A DNA stretch of 64,000 bases from Isochrysis galbana (Eukaryota > Haptophyta > Isochrysidales > Isochrysidaceae), in assembly GCA_018136815.1 (NCBI GenBank), contig CM030939.1:5004760-5068759 (forward strand), in the 5' to 3' direction. Position 1 is the first letter of the stretch; each line of letters opens with the position of its first letter. The notes under the pieces were generated by a model. It worked only from the letters and a program-made list of their open reading frames with translations, did not search any database and was not told the origin of the DNA. Made by a program: the position numbers and the translations under genes. Below, in pieces: positions 40,646 through 50,687 of the stretch.

Positions 40646-41270
40646 AAAAAAAAAACCTTTTAATATTCTCGCCTCGCGCGCGGCCACGGGTTTAACTACT
40701 GTAGCCACGCCCACTTCCCTTCCTCTCCCTCGCTACCCGCCTCGCGGCAGCTCCCCTCGTGCACTACTTGGGGCCCAGGTTGCTGGGGGGGTTAGGTTGG
40801 GCGGGGTGCACCGACCCCTAGTGGATGTTCCCCGTCTTCCTCCTGTGCCTCTAGGTGGCCCGTTTCTTCTTGTGTCGGGGTGTGTGTGTCCTCGTATGGT
40901 GTGTTGGTCGTCTTTTATGCTGCCATTGTTGTTTTCGCGGCGTGGTTGCTTGTCGTTCTGTGGCGGGGGGTGCGTGCCTGGGTCTCAGGCGTAGAGATCA
41001 CAGGAAAAGATTGGGCCCCTGAGAAGGGAGACAGAGACGCCAAGGCAGACAGAGTGGGAGGGACGAGGGACTCCCTCCAGTGACACTGAATTAATTACGT
41101 AGTAAACTCTTAATAGTCTCACCGCACACGCGGCCGTGGACCCTCTACTTTCTACTCGCGCAGCAAAACTTTCTACACCCCCACTCCCCCGGCCCTTCCC
41201 CCCCCCGCCATCAGGCGACTCTCCCTGTGCACTACTCGGGGGATAGGGGTAAAGGGCTTGGATATGGGCT
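40646..41270 (+). mobile_element. LINE 5' leaders, one good copy and one diverged copy
   Basis: At 40646 an A-run is followed by CCTTTTAATATTCTCGCC and the leader described at 14560 (TAGCCACGCCCACTTCCC, CTCGTGCACTACTTGGGGC). A second, diverged leader at 41095-41270 reads CTCTTAATAGTCTCACCGC and CTGTGCACTACTCGGGGG. Neither reaches an ORF. Confidence 0.65.
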
Positions 41271-41559
41271 CCGGTGCCCCCCCCCCCCCCCCTGTCGAGT
41301 CGAGCGGAGCCGGAGGGCTCTGGGCCACTCCGTCGCGAGCGGCACCGGCGGTTAGCGCGGCGCCTTGGCCCTCCTCCCCGCCGGGATTCGGGTGAATGAA
41401 ATTCTGGATGGGGTCGGGCATCCCCATTTGGGTGTCTGGACTGGGAACGAACGGCGAACGAAGGGCTGTGGGGCGGAGAGGCGCTCCTAGTGGCCCTAGA
41501 GTGTTGGGTTTTAAGAGATTGTTAGACCTACAAAGAACTCTTCCCTCAGGGAGGGAGCC

Positions 41560-43215
41560 TAGGCTGCTTGAGTGCAGCGACGCAGCGAACAACGACGGAC
41601 AACGGAGCTGAGAACACCAGGATACACCGACTCACGAACGCACCGGAATCATTCACCCAAACCAAGCAAATTATCAAGCAACCGCGCAACGCGAAAGCTT
41701 TGATGCGCCGGGGCCCGTGCCATGCTGCCACGGCTGCACAAACTGCCGCGGTCGCAACCCCCCGACTAAGGCAGAGGCCTCCGCGTGCATTCGAGGATTT
41801 TCGACGGCAACGAAAGGCGCGTCGGCACTTGCCATGGCGAGGAAGACTCTAGCGGCGGATTCGAGAGCCTGGCGTCGTCCCGGCTCCCGATCGAGCCACT
41901 GGCAACTCACCGCCGACAAATACGTGCACGGCGGATGCGCGACCACGAGGTCCCAACCGAGGTTTTGAATGTGAAGAGCATCTCCGCAGAAGTGGGGAAT
42001 GTAGTCGATCTCCGACGGTCGTAGATCGCACGTCGCGACGTGCGCTCCGGCGAGTAGGAACATCGAAGATACGACCCCGCTAGCTTCACCGACGACTAGA
42101 ACGCGGGGTGGAGGAATCCCCTCGGCCGCGTCGAGCATCACGGCATCGTGGATCGCCGCTAACTCCGCGCAAAGCTCGTCAAAATGAGTCGGCAACACGG
42201 CAGAGGGTGATGAATGAGTGCTCGCGTGCGGCCGCCGCAAGGCTAGAGCAGCTTCGGCGAGATGGCGGGGCAAGATGACGGAGGAACCGCTAGCCCGGGC
42301 ACGGGAGGCGGCTAACATTTGAAGCTCGCGCGTAGGGGCGCGGGCAGTTTCAGTAGACTTGGCGGCCGAGGAACAACCAACCACGGCGATCCGGTAGATG
42401 GCCTCGGCAGTGGAATTCAGGGGGAGGGGGTCGTCGCCCTGAAGTTTCGGTGGGCTAGACCTGAAGGGGGTTGGTACAGAGACAGAGGAAATTTTGCCGT
42501 TGAGCGTGAACCTTCTAGACGCTTCTAACGAACAACCCTGAGTAGCAACCAAGGGGAAGAAACACCAAAGGGCCAAGGGCTTGCATGTAGCTTGCATCAA
42601 GGGGAAAGATTCCCTCACCTAAGAAGCGAACCTACACTGATCTCCAAGGGGAGATGGCAAATTAAACCTCAAATCTCGAGCGGATAGATAGATAGAGCAA
42701 CCGACTCGCTCGCCAAAACCTTGACCGAGAAGAAAGAAGCAAGGACCTACGAGCCAAGGGTAGCGGACCTAGGGAATGTGAGAGGAAATTTCCGAACGCC
42801 AACGCGAACGCCAAACGCGGGAAGGCAACGAAACCCTAACCAGGCCAAGCAGAACCTATGAAGAACAGGCCTGGACGACAACAAAAGTGAGCAAGTCCCA
42901 AGAAAGAACCGGAACCCCACAAGAAACAACAAGCCTTGCAAGAAGCTAAACAAGCCTTCACAAGGTAACCCGAGAGCCTGAGACAAGCACACAGCGAGCG
43001 ACAGGCGACCTGGCTCCTTTGGGTCAAGATTGCCCGAAAGGAGGAAATCTGGAATCTAGACCTGACAAACAGGCAAGACGGAAAGAAACGAGAACTCGAA
43101 TTCTAGGCCGCTAGGGACGAACCCCAACAACCTAGATATACCTGAGCTTCACCGTGTGGCCGCACGGCGAAGGACCTGGAAATAAGAGCCTGGAAATCGC
43201 ATCATCTAGGATGAA
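41560..43215 (-). mobile_element. LTR-like element of the TGTCGCATTC family carrying a methyltransferase
   Basis: On the minus strand it begins GGGGGTGTCGCATTC at about 43212, as copy 2 does, and contains GGTTTAATTTGCCATCTCCCC, also in the leaders at 23330 and 50885. After the methyltransferase ORF (42597-41674) it continues into GCTTGGTTTGGGTGAATGATTCCGG, the segment that lies just upstream of gag in copy 1 (5500-5440). So the methyltransferase sits between the outer leader and the gag leader of the same family. Most of the leader is more diverged than between the other copies. No RT or integrase survives here. Confidence 0.6.
41674..42597 (-). CDS. Phage-type DNA cytosine methyltransferase-like protein in a retroelement
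   Basis: 307 aa from the ATG at 42597 (an earlier GTG is not credible). Residues about 1-145 are unassigned. The C-terminal part has SAM-binding and catalytic features: VLVVGEASGVVSSMFLLAGA, the acidic CDLRPSE, HFCGDA, then GWDLVVAHPPCTYLS with the PPC motif, and FVAVENPRMH with the ENP motif, then RQFVQPWQHG. This order (D-x-x-x-AHPPCTYL, ENP, QPWxHG) is characteristic of a phage and environmental methyltransferase family. The end (after QPWQHG) departs from the family pattern, which usually continues to a T-x-LWL segment, so the 3' end is probably truncated or frameshifted. It lies inside an LTR-like element. Activity is doubtful in this copy. Confidence 0.65.
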   Translation of the reverse strand: MQATCKPLALWCFFPLVATQGCSLEASRRFTLNGKISSVSVPTPFRSSPPKLQGDDPLPLNSTAEAIYRIAVVGCSSAAKSTETARAPTRELQMLAASRARASGSSVILPRHLAEAALALRRPHASTHSSPSAVLPTHFDELCAELAAIHDAVMLDAAEGIPPPRVLVVGEASGVVSSMFLLAGAHVATCDLRPSEIDYIPHFCGDALHIQNLGWDLVVAHPPCTYLSAVSCQWLDREPGRRQALESAARVFLAMASADAPFVAVENPRMHAEASALVGGLRPRQFVQPWQHGTGPGASKLSRCAVA

Positions 43216-44550
43216 TGCGACACCCCCCCCCCCCCCGGTGATCCGTTCCCCCTTCCTCCTACGCCTACCGGGCTGGCGGCGTCCTCAGTCCCGATTTATG
43301 CCGTGCCCATCAGCTTAATCGCACTGCTTGTGGCATTCGGCCTTGGCGTGTTTGCCATGCTTCCGGCACTTTTTCTTATATATACGCTCTTGACAACAGC
43401 ATACTACTAGGCGAGAGGCATGTTAAAATTCGGTAAGCCTGGCGACGCTCTCTCAGAAGGCAACCCCCGCACCTGAGCGCCTCTTCAATCGACGATAAAG
43501 CGGACAAGGACGCCCAGTTCTAACTTGGGCCTGCTTCCGGCACTTCTTTCAACTGCTGCGCACATACATGCGGCGCCGGCTCGTCAAATTACCACCCGAG
43601 ACCTGCACTTTTGTACTATAATATGGGGGGCCTGCAAGTAGAACTTATAGCGCCCATTTGGGGGTAGTTGCCGAAAAAACAACCAAAATTGAGGTTGCAC
43701 CCTCTTATTCGCGGAACGCTTGGAGCGGCACTGCTCGGTGAAGCGATCCAACTTGAAGTCACGGCGCTTTCGAAGTCGGGCGAGTCGATCGATTTGAAGA
43801 ATCCCAGATCACACGCGTTTGTCGTTTGTGTCAGGACCTCCATTCACATTAGAAAATCGCTCGTTTCATTGTGTTTTCGAGACGTTCACGCCCCCCCTCG
43901 ACTGTCCCATGAAGCCAGCATGTACCCACAAGGTATTTGTGAAGGTAGGTCTACCCATGCGCGACAAAATCACGCTCGCGTGGGCTACTTAAGTCAGGCT
44001 GCCGAGAATCCTTTTCAAGCACTGCCAACCAACGCGACCCGTAGTGGGGAGATGGTTCGCGCGCGGGTGCTCCCCCGGCGCATGCAGCAACCCGACACAA
44101 TAACACGAGGGCTGGCGCCAAAGACGCGCCCTCAAAACAAAACGATGCCCCCCCCACACCAACTGGCGTGCTGACGTGAGGATTTATTTCCAATAGAGCG
44201 GCCGGCATTTGCTGGGCCCTGAACGATCGCCAACGCAATGGGCCCCACCGGGACCACGGTGGGAGCAATGCCGATGCATCCCCGACCCCTCTGGCATGCC
44301 TTCCAGAGGAACCCTGGCTGGCGGCAGAAGCAAGACTTGCGTGACAATGTGGTAGTATGAGGGGATTCATCCGGAGGGGGATAAGCGCCAAAGAACGAAA
44401 AAACTAGCAGAAGTAGTATCAACTAGCTATAAGCATCGACTCAAGACAAGCATTCTTGCGGCGCTGTTGGTTTCTCGAGTGTTGTAGTTTTCTGCTTGAT
44501 AGCCGCAATCACTAGTGCCACGTCTCGAGAGATTATAGCCAGCTGTGTAG
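43216..44550. other. Spacer without a recognised gene
   Basis: About 1.3 kb. Starts with a C-run (43224-43236) at the outer edge of the retroelement. Frames on either strand up to 170 codons have no domain I recognise. The 3' UTR of the minus gene ending at 44551 lies at the right. Confidence 0.4.
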
Positions 44551-47500
44551 CTAGCGCCCAGTGAGGGCATTCACGGACGGTGCCTCGGTAACTACGATCA
44601 TCCCGGCGGCACCGGCGCACGCGAGCAAGTTGGGCCTAGCGCGGCTCGGGCACCACTGCACCCGGCGCAGCGAGGCGCGCCGTTGCTCGAGTGAGATGGT
44701 GTTTAGATTGGGCGCCGGCGCTGGGGCAACTGCTGCGATACTCCCGAGGCGTACTCGCACTGTCGAAGTTTCCTCCCTGTCGGTAGCGGACGCCCCAGAG
44801 GACGCGTCCTCGATATCTAGCTGCACCAGCGCGCGTTGTGTGATAACCGCGCCGCTAGACCGCCGGACCTCGACTGCAATCTGCAGCCGGCCTTCACTCG
44901 TGGCGATGGCGAGCCGGTCGCCTGCTGCAGAGAGCGCGAGCGACCATACCCCACCTGTGTCGGAGCAGGGCACGTGGAAGCCCCGCCTCGCACCTGGCAC
45001 CCATGTCGTGGGCTCAACAAGGAGCCGGCTACTATCGCACGCCACGACCAAAAAGGAAATGGCGTCCGATGCCTTGCCCGAGGCGGGCACGCACGCGTGC
45101 GCCCACTCGATGTCGGTGACCCAGCCGATGCTGGCATGATGCCGCTGGCGAGGCGCCCACACGTCAACGGCGGGATCCCAAACGAAGCACATGCCATCGT
45201 GGCCGCCTGTGGCTAACAAGGGCCTCTGGGATGGCAACCAAGCCATGGTGCGCACCGGTCCAAAGTGGCCCGTGATGGTCGCAACATCCAATTTCATGTC
45301 TGCGGTGGCGCCGAGCTCGCCGTTTTGCCAGGCAGCGGAGCGCGTTGCCTGCCCCAGAAGGGTGTGTGGGGAAGAAACAAGGCGGGTTGGTGCGTGGGGC
45401 GTCGCCTCGGATGGGTCCGTGTCGGCTGCGAGATCCCAAAGCTGCACACTGCCGTCTGCTCTCCCCACCGCCAGAATACCGAATGGCGCGCCGGGACGCC
45501 AAGCGAGACATAGTGCGAGCGACTTGGAGGCTGGCGCCAGCTGTATCGCCGGCGCGAGCCGAATGCGCGGCGGCTGGTCTCGGGCAGTACGCGCCGCGAG
45601 GCCCAAAGCGTCAGGGATGGCGAAGATCCTTACGGCACCGTCCGCGCAGGCAACGGCGAGCAACCCCAGCCGAGGCAGCGTGCCATCCGCCATGCCGTCG
45701 CACGGAATGGCCGCGTTCCCAGCAGGGCACCAGCACAAGTCGAGCGCGCCACCCCCATCGTGGAGCACAAATGACTGCAATCGAAGCGGGGACGCGGTGC
45801 GCTCGCCTGCACCGGTGGCGACTTCCCACAAGCTGATCTCATTAAGCCCGCTGCTTAGCGCATGGGATGCGTTCATCCGGTGAGTGCCGACGGCCAGAAT
45901 TTGCGCGCCACCATCGTCAGGCCTGGGCATCCACGCCATGCACCAAACGGGAGCGCCCGCGTTGGCCAGGATCGCATCCGCGCCTCCGGCGGAGACCGAT
46001 AGACTGCTCCCAGTAGCAATTCGCTGTTCGCTGCCGCCGCCTTGCTGATCCGTCTGCACCACCACTCGAAGCTTTGGGATAGCGCCCTCATCCTTCACCG
46101 ATGGCTCCAAGGTGAGCCCATCCTCTCGCGGCATGAGATGCGGCAGGGCCGGCAGCTGCGGTGGAGGCGGCGACGACGGCGGGATGCCGGGGTGCTGGAG
46201 GAAGGGCACGAATTGAGCTTTCGAAGTCAGCTTAAGAAGTTTGGGGCGTCCCGGACCTCTTCGGGGTCGCGGCTCTTGCTCTTCGTCACCCTCACTAACG
46301 CTATCTTCGGTTAGGGAAGCGGAAAACTCCTCCGATGCTGACTCAACCGAGTTCTCACATGCGTCGCTCTCCACCTCTGCTTCACTTCCGCTCGAGTCTT
46401 CGGCGGTGCGCTGTTGCTGCAGTTTTGCGCGCGCCCTGTCAAACAGCTCCCGGTCGCACATGAGGCACCTCCACTCTCCTTCCTCGGCAATGATCTCGTT
46501 CATGTATTCGGCCCCTAGTACCGCGCTGAGGCAAGCTGCGCACCACGCCATGCAACAGTCATCACAAAGCAGTGTGGTCACCTCGTTTGTCTCCGTGCTG
46601 TCTGCGGCATTGAGGTCGAGACCGCAGCATCCACGGCACCGGGCATCCGTCCCATCCTCGTCCTGAGGCCAGCCGTGCTCCCGCCAATACGCCTGGGCGC
46701 GACAATGTTCGTCGCATAGTGGTAGAGGCACGAGGGGGTGGTATTCAACGCCTCGACGACCACATCCGGCGGCCACGCATGCGCCTAGGCAAGCAGCATG
46801 AATATCCCCGCGGGAGGGCCGTCCACCTTGTGAATCCCTCTTGGCGAGTCGTCTGACCCTCTCATCCTCGCCGCGGGACCGCCACTGCGATCTGCGAGGA
46901 TTCTTCAGACCGTCATCCGCCTCTCCTCGGCTCAACAGCGACTTGGCACGATCTATTCGCTTCTGCACCCTTTTCACCAATGCTGGCTTGCACAACGGGC
47001 AAAGCCACTCCTCTTCCTCGTCGCCCATGATCTTCTCCACATAGTTCGATCCAAGAGCCGAGCCAAGGCATGAGGCACACCAGGCGCAGCCGCAGCGGTC
47101 GCATAGCAGCGATACGACCTCCTCCTTCCCAGCATCCCCCACAGCGTCCAAATCTAGCCCGCAGCACCAGCGACACAAGGCATCAGTTCCATCTTCGTCT
47201 TTGGGCCAGCCGTGCTCTTGCCGGTACACCTGTGCTCGACAGTGGTCGTCGCACAGCGGCAGAGGCATGCTGGGATGGTTGGCGACACCGGGGCGGCCGC
47301 ACCCTGCGGCCAGGCATGCTCCGATCTCGCCTGTCGTCGTCTCCGGCCTGACGCGGCCGCGGCCGCGACCTCTTGCCGGACCTCCTCTGCCCCGGCCCCG
47401 ACCGCCGAAAGCACGGCCTCGTGACACCTTGCCAAAGTCTTCATCTTGATCGCCCCGATGGAAAACCTCCATGTCCGCCCCATCACAAAGGTCGATCGCA

Positions 47501-49692
47501 TTTGGCGACGGCCTCGCACGAGCTGCTCGCTTCTGCACCCTTTTCACCAATGCTGGCTTGCACAACGGGCAAAGCCACTCCCCTTCCTCGTCGCCCATGA
47601 TCTTCTCCACATAGTTCGATCCAAGAGCCGAGCCAAGGCATGAGGCACACCAGGCGCAGCCGCAGCGGTCGCATAGCAGCGATACGACCTCCTGCTTCCC
47701 AGCATCCCCCACAGCGTCCAGATCTAGCCCGCAGCACCAGCGACACAAGGCATCCGTTCCATCGTCGTCTTTGGGCCAGCCGTGCTCTTGCCGGTACACC
47801 TGTGCTCGACAGTGGTCGTCGCACAGCGGCAGAGGCATGCTGGGATGGTTTGCGACACCGGGGCGGCCGCACCCTGCAGCCAGGCATGCTCCGATCTCGC
47901 CTGCCGTCGTCTCCGGCCTGACGCGGCCGCGGCCGCGACCTCTTGCCGGACCTCCTCTGCCCCGGCCCCGACCGCCGAAAGCACGGCCTCGTGACACCTT
48001 GCCAAAGTCTTCATCTTGATCGCCCCGATGGAAAACCTCCATGTCCGCCCCATCACAAAGGTCGATCGCATTTGGCGACGGCCTCGCACGAGCTGCTCGC
48101 TTCTGCACCCTTTTCACCAATGCTGGCTTGCACAACGGGCAAAGCCACTCCCCTTCCTCGTCGCCCATGATCTTCTCCACATAGTTCGATCCAAGAGCCG
48201 AGCCAAGGCATGAGGCACACCAGGCGCAGCCGCAGCGGTCGCATAGCAGCGATACGACCTCCTGCTTCCCAGCATCCCCCACAGCGTCCAGATCTAGCCC
48301 GCAGCACCAGCGACACAAGGCATCCGTTCCATCGTCGTCTTTGGGCCAGCCGTGCTCTTGCCGGTACACCTGTGCTCGACAGTGGTCGTCGCACAGCGGC
48401 AGAGGCATGCTGGGATGGTTTGCGACACCGGGGCGGCCGCACCCTGCAGCCAGGCATGCTCCGATCTCGCCTGCCGTCGTCTCCGGCCTGACGCGGCCGC
48501 GGCCGCGACCTCTTGCCGGACCTCCTCTGCCCCGGCCCCGACCGCCGAAAGCACGGCCTCGTGACACCTTGCCAAAGTCTTCATCTTGATCGCCCCGATG
48601 GAAAACCTCCATGTCCGCCCCATCACAAAGGTCGATCGCATTTGGCGACGGCCTCGCACGAGCTGCTCGCTTCTGCACCCTTTTCACCAATGCTGGCTTG
48701 CACAACGGGCAAAGCCACTCCCCTTCCTCGTCGCCCATGATCTTCTCCACATAGTTCGATCCAAGAGCCGAGCCAAGGCATGAGGCACACCAGGCGCAGC
48801 CGCAGCGGTCGCATAGCAGCGATACGACCTCCTCCTTCCCAGCATCCCCCACAGCGTCCAGATCTAGCCCGCAGCACCAGCGACACAAGGCATCCGTTCC
48901 ATCGTCGTCTTTGGGCCAGCCGTGCTCTTGCCGGTACACCTGTGCTCGACAGTGATCATCACACAGCGGTAGCGGCATGCTGGGATGGTTTGCAACACCG
49001 GGGCGGCCGCACCCTGCTGCGAGGCAAGGAGCAAGAGTTCTATCCCCACTAGAGTTTGTGAAAGCATGCTTGTGGACGCCAGCGATCTGGTCATCCGCAC
49101 ACTCATCTGGAAGCTTTCGCTTCCTCAGCGCCATGGATTCTCGGGCTTGCCTATCAATCAGGCTGGTCAGTGACGGCGAGGCAGCCGACTCAGCCGTTTC
49201 CTCTGGACCTCGTAGATCTGCAGCGGAGCCAGGACTTCCCGCTCGCGTAGCTTCCTCTCTCCCGCGCCAACCACCTGTCGTGTCCTTTCTCTCGCCATTG
49301 TTCTGATTCTCTGACTGTGACCCTTCTTCCTCTGTCTCACTCCGCTCACTGAGCTCCTCTATCGCTCGGTCTGGAGCGCTCAGCTTAGCTGCGGCGCTAC
49401 GGCGTGCGCGCGAGGAGCAAGCAGCCGGAGTCGCGTGGCGTGTGCCCGTCCCGCTTCGTTCCACGCCTCCGTCGCTCTCTCTCTTTGGCTTTCTCTGCAG
49501 AGTCTGCTCCCCCCCGCTCTCTGTGCAAGCTCTGGCCACACGAGCCTTACGGGCCTCAGCAAGGCTCCTGGGCGCACGGAGTGCAGGCTGAGGCCCCCTG
49601 ACGTCTGCTGAGTCCTCTGCCCCCGCGCTATAACCCGCTAAGCCGCTGGGGCAGCCGTGGGCGGTCCTCTCACCCGCCGCGCCGCCCACCAT
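44551..49692 (-). CDS. Multi-ADD-domain protein with C-terminal WD40 repeats
   Basis: A single-exon 1713-aa protein; the start is the ATG at 49692. Residues 1-215 are disordered and charged. Five ADD-type (ATRX-DNMT3) zinc modules follow at roughly 220-345, 410-535, 600-725, 790-915 and 965-1090: CLAAGCGRPG, PLCDDHCRAQVY, DGTDALCRWCCG, SLLCDRCGCAWCASCLGSAL and EEGEWLCPLC. The DDDG-to-CCG spacing is as in DNMT3A. The first four are nearly identical and joined by a linker with an RGRGRGG-rich basic patch; the fifth is diverged. An acidic, PRRGPGRPK-containing hinge (AT-hook-like) leads to WD40 repeats from about 1240 (VWCMAWMPRP, ILAVGRADGSVQLWDLA, LLATGGHDGMCFVWDP) resembling TFIIIC subunit GTF3C2. 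ADD domains read histone H3 tails unmethylated at K4. A nuclear chromatin or transcription role is likely; partners are unknown. Confidence 0.85.
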   Translation of the reverse strand: MVGGAAGERTAHGCPSGLAGYSAGAEDSADVRGPQPALRAPRSLAEARKARVARACTESGGEQTLQRKPKRESDGGVERSGTGTRHATPAACSSRARRSAAAKLSAPDRAIEELSERSETEEEGSQSENQNNGERKDTTGGWRGREEATRAGSPGSAADLRGPEETAESAASPSLTSLIDRQARESMALRKRKLPDECADDQIAGVHKHAFTNSSGDRTLAPCLAAGCGRPGVANHPSMPLPLCDDHCRAQVYRQEHGWPKDDDGTDALCRWCCGLDLDAVGDAGKEEVVSLLCDRCGCAWCASCLGSALGSNYVEKIMGDEEGEWLCPLCKPALVKRVQKRAARARPSPNAIDLCDGADMEVFHRGDQDEDFGKVSRGRAFGGRGRGRGGPARGRGRGRVRPETTAGEIGACLAAGCGRPGVANHPSMPLPLCDDHCRAQVYRQEHGWPKDDDGTDALCRWCCGLDLDAVGDAGKQEVVSLLCDRCGCAWCASCLGSALGSNYVEKIMGDEEGEWLCPLCKPALVKRVQKRAARARPSPNAIDLCDGADMEVFHRGDQDEDFGKVSRGRAFGGRGRGRGGPARGRGRGRVRPETTAGEIGACLAAGCGRPGVANHPSMPLPLCDDHCRAQVYRQEHGWPKDDDGTDALCRWCCGLDLDAVGDAGKQEVVSLLCDRCGCAWCASCLGSALGSNYVEKIMGDEEGEWLCPLCKPALVKRVQKRAARARPSPNAIDLCDGADMEVFHRGDQDEDFGKVSRGRAFGGRGRGRGGPARGRGRGRVRPETTTGEIGACLAAGCGRPGVANHPSMPLPLCDDHCRAQVYRQEHGWPKDEDGTDALCRWCCGLDLDAVGDAGKEEVVSLLCDRCGCAWCASCLGSALGSNYVEKIMGDEEEEWLCPLCKPALVKRVQKRIDRAKSLLSRGEADDGLKNPRRSQWRSRGEDERVRRLAKRDSQGGRPSRGDIHAACLGACVAAGCGRRGVEYHPLVPLPLCDEHCRAQAYWREHGWPQDEDGTDARCRGCCGLDLNAADSTETNEVTTLLCDDCCMAWCAACLSAVLGAEYMNEIIAEEGEWRCLMCDRELFDRARAKLQQQRTAEDSSGSEAEVESDACENSVESASEEFSASLTEDSVSEGDEEQEPRPRRGPGRPKLLKLTSKAQFVPFLQHPGIPPSSPPPPQLPALPHLMPREDGLTLEPSVKDEGAIPKLRVVVQTDQQGGGSEQRIATGSSLSVSAGGADAILANAGAPVWCMAWMPRPDDGGAQILAVGTHRMNASHALSSGLNEISLWEVATGAGERTASPLRLQSFVLHDGGGALDLCWCPAGNAAIPCDGMADGTLPRLGLLAVACADGAVRIFAIPDALGLAARTARDQPPRIRLAPAIQLAPASKSLALCLAWRPGAPFGILAVGRADGSVQLWDLAADTDPSEATPHAPTRLVSSPHTLLGQATRSAAWQNGELGATADMKLDVATITGHFGPVRTMAWLPSQRPLLATGGHDGMCFVWDPAVDVWAPRQRHHASIGWVTDIEWAHACVPASGKASDAISFLVVACDSSRLLVEPTTWVPGARRGFHVPCSDTGGVWSLALSAAGDRLAIATSEGRLQIAVEVRRSSGAVITQRALVQLDIEDASSGASATDREETSTVRVRLGSIAAVAPAPAPNLNTISLEQRRASLRRVQWCPSRARPNLLACAGAAGMIVVTEAPSVNALTGR
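46930..49040 (-). repeat. 570-bp tandem coding repeats (ADD module plus linker)
   Basis: Within the ADD gene the unit repeats with an exact 570-base period (matching positions 47154, 47724, 48294, 48864). The two central units (47521-48090 and 48091-48660) are essentially identical even at silent positions; the outer ones differ by a few substitutions and the first (48990-49040) has silent changes. 570 is a multiple of three, so copy number can change without breaking frame. Confidence 0.92.
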
Positions 49693-49699
49693 CACAGTG

Positions 49700-49719
49700 A
49701 GGGAGGGAGGGAGGGATAG

Positions 49720-49775
<56 letters not shown>

Positions 49776-49860
49776 GAGAAGAGAGAGAAAAAGAGGGGGA
49801 GGGGGAGGCAGGGAGAGAGAGTAGATGACAGAGGGAGAGAGAAGAAAAGAGTGAGAGAGG
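49700..49860 (+). repeat. GA-rich tract upstream of the ADD gene
   Basis: GGGA and (GA)n runs beginning 8 bases upstream of the minus-strand ATG at 49692; CT-rich on the sense strand. Probably 5' UTR/core promoter. Confidence 0.75.
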
Positions 49861-50687
49861 CGAGACGACTATTTTAGATTGATAAAATAAGACGGGCGGG
49901 CGGAGGGCCGCAGAGCAGCAGCAGGGTGGGGTCTAGCATTATAATAAAGTACTGGTCCTTGGCACTTGTGTGGGTGGTGGAGGGAGTACTCCTACTAGAG
50001 TAGAGTATGTACGTTGAATTTTAACCCTAGTAGGTGCTTAGTCCGCGAGGCGGACGGTCGGGACGTTTTTAGTACATATGGCTATATTGGGAGCCCCTAA
50101 GGGCACTAGGAGGGCCCTAGGGGGCCTCCTGATGTGAAATGGGACCCCTCCCAGGCCTAGGTAGATCTCCCAATCATAAATTCGTCAATGGAGCTCGGTT
50201 TTAGAAGCGCGGGAGAACGTTGCCACGAAAGGTTGGCGCGAGCCCGTTTCCCTCCTCTCCCCCCCTCCCCCGCCCTTTTCCCCCTCTGGTCCTCTCCGTG
50301 ACGGAACTACATCCCCTCCTTTTCTTACCTCTTTATCTCTTTCTTTTCTATGCACCCCCCGGGCGCGCCCGGGAACTGCCACTTGCGAAGCGTCCCCCCG
50401 CTCCCCCCCCCGCCGCCGCCCCCCGCCTCGCCCCCCCCCCCCGCCCGCCCGCCCGCCCCTCCCCCTCGCACCCCATGTCGGACACCTCAAGCACCTCATG
50501 CGGCACACAAACCCAGCCCTCCCTCCCTCCCTCCCTCCCCTCCGCAACGGACCGAAGTCGCGACCTCTCTCCTTCCGAGGTGAGGGTGGAGAAGACGGGC
50601 AGGTCGGGGGGAAGGATCGTCTCGAAGACGACTGTCGAGTACCAACCCCCGAACTTCCAGCCCAAGTTGTTCGACCGCAATATCGTG
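49861..50687. other. Spacer without a recognised gene
   Basis: About 830 bases. C-rich runs lie at 50400-50470 and an S/P-rich plus frame (50480-50714) runs toward the retroelement start; it is low complexity and I do not call it. Perhaps promoter DNA of the ADD gene on its left. Confidence 0.4.

Noticed and set aside
47154..48890. Possible CRISPR-like array because of regular repeats
   Set aside because: Units are 570 bases, coding and contiguous, with no spacers.
46841..49052. Repeated plus- and minus-strand small ORFs of 62-134 codons within the ADD gene
   Set aside because: Shadow frames created by the 570-bp repeats; the cysteine spacing that identifies ADD exists only in the long minus frame.
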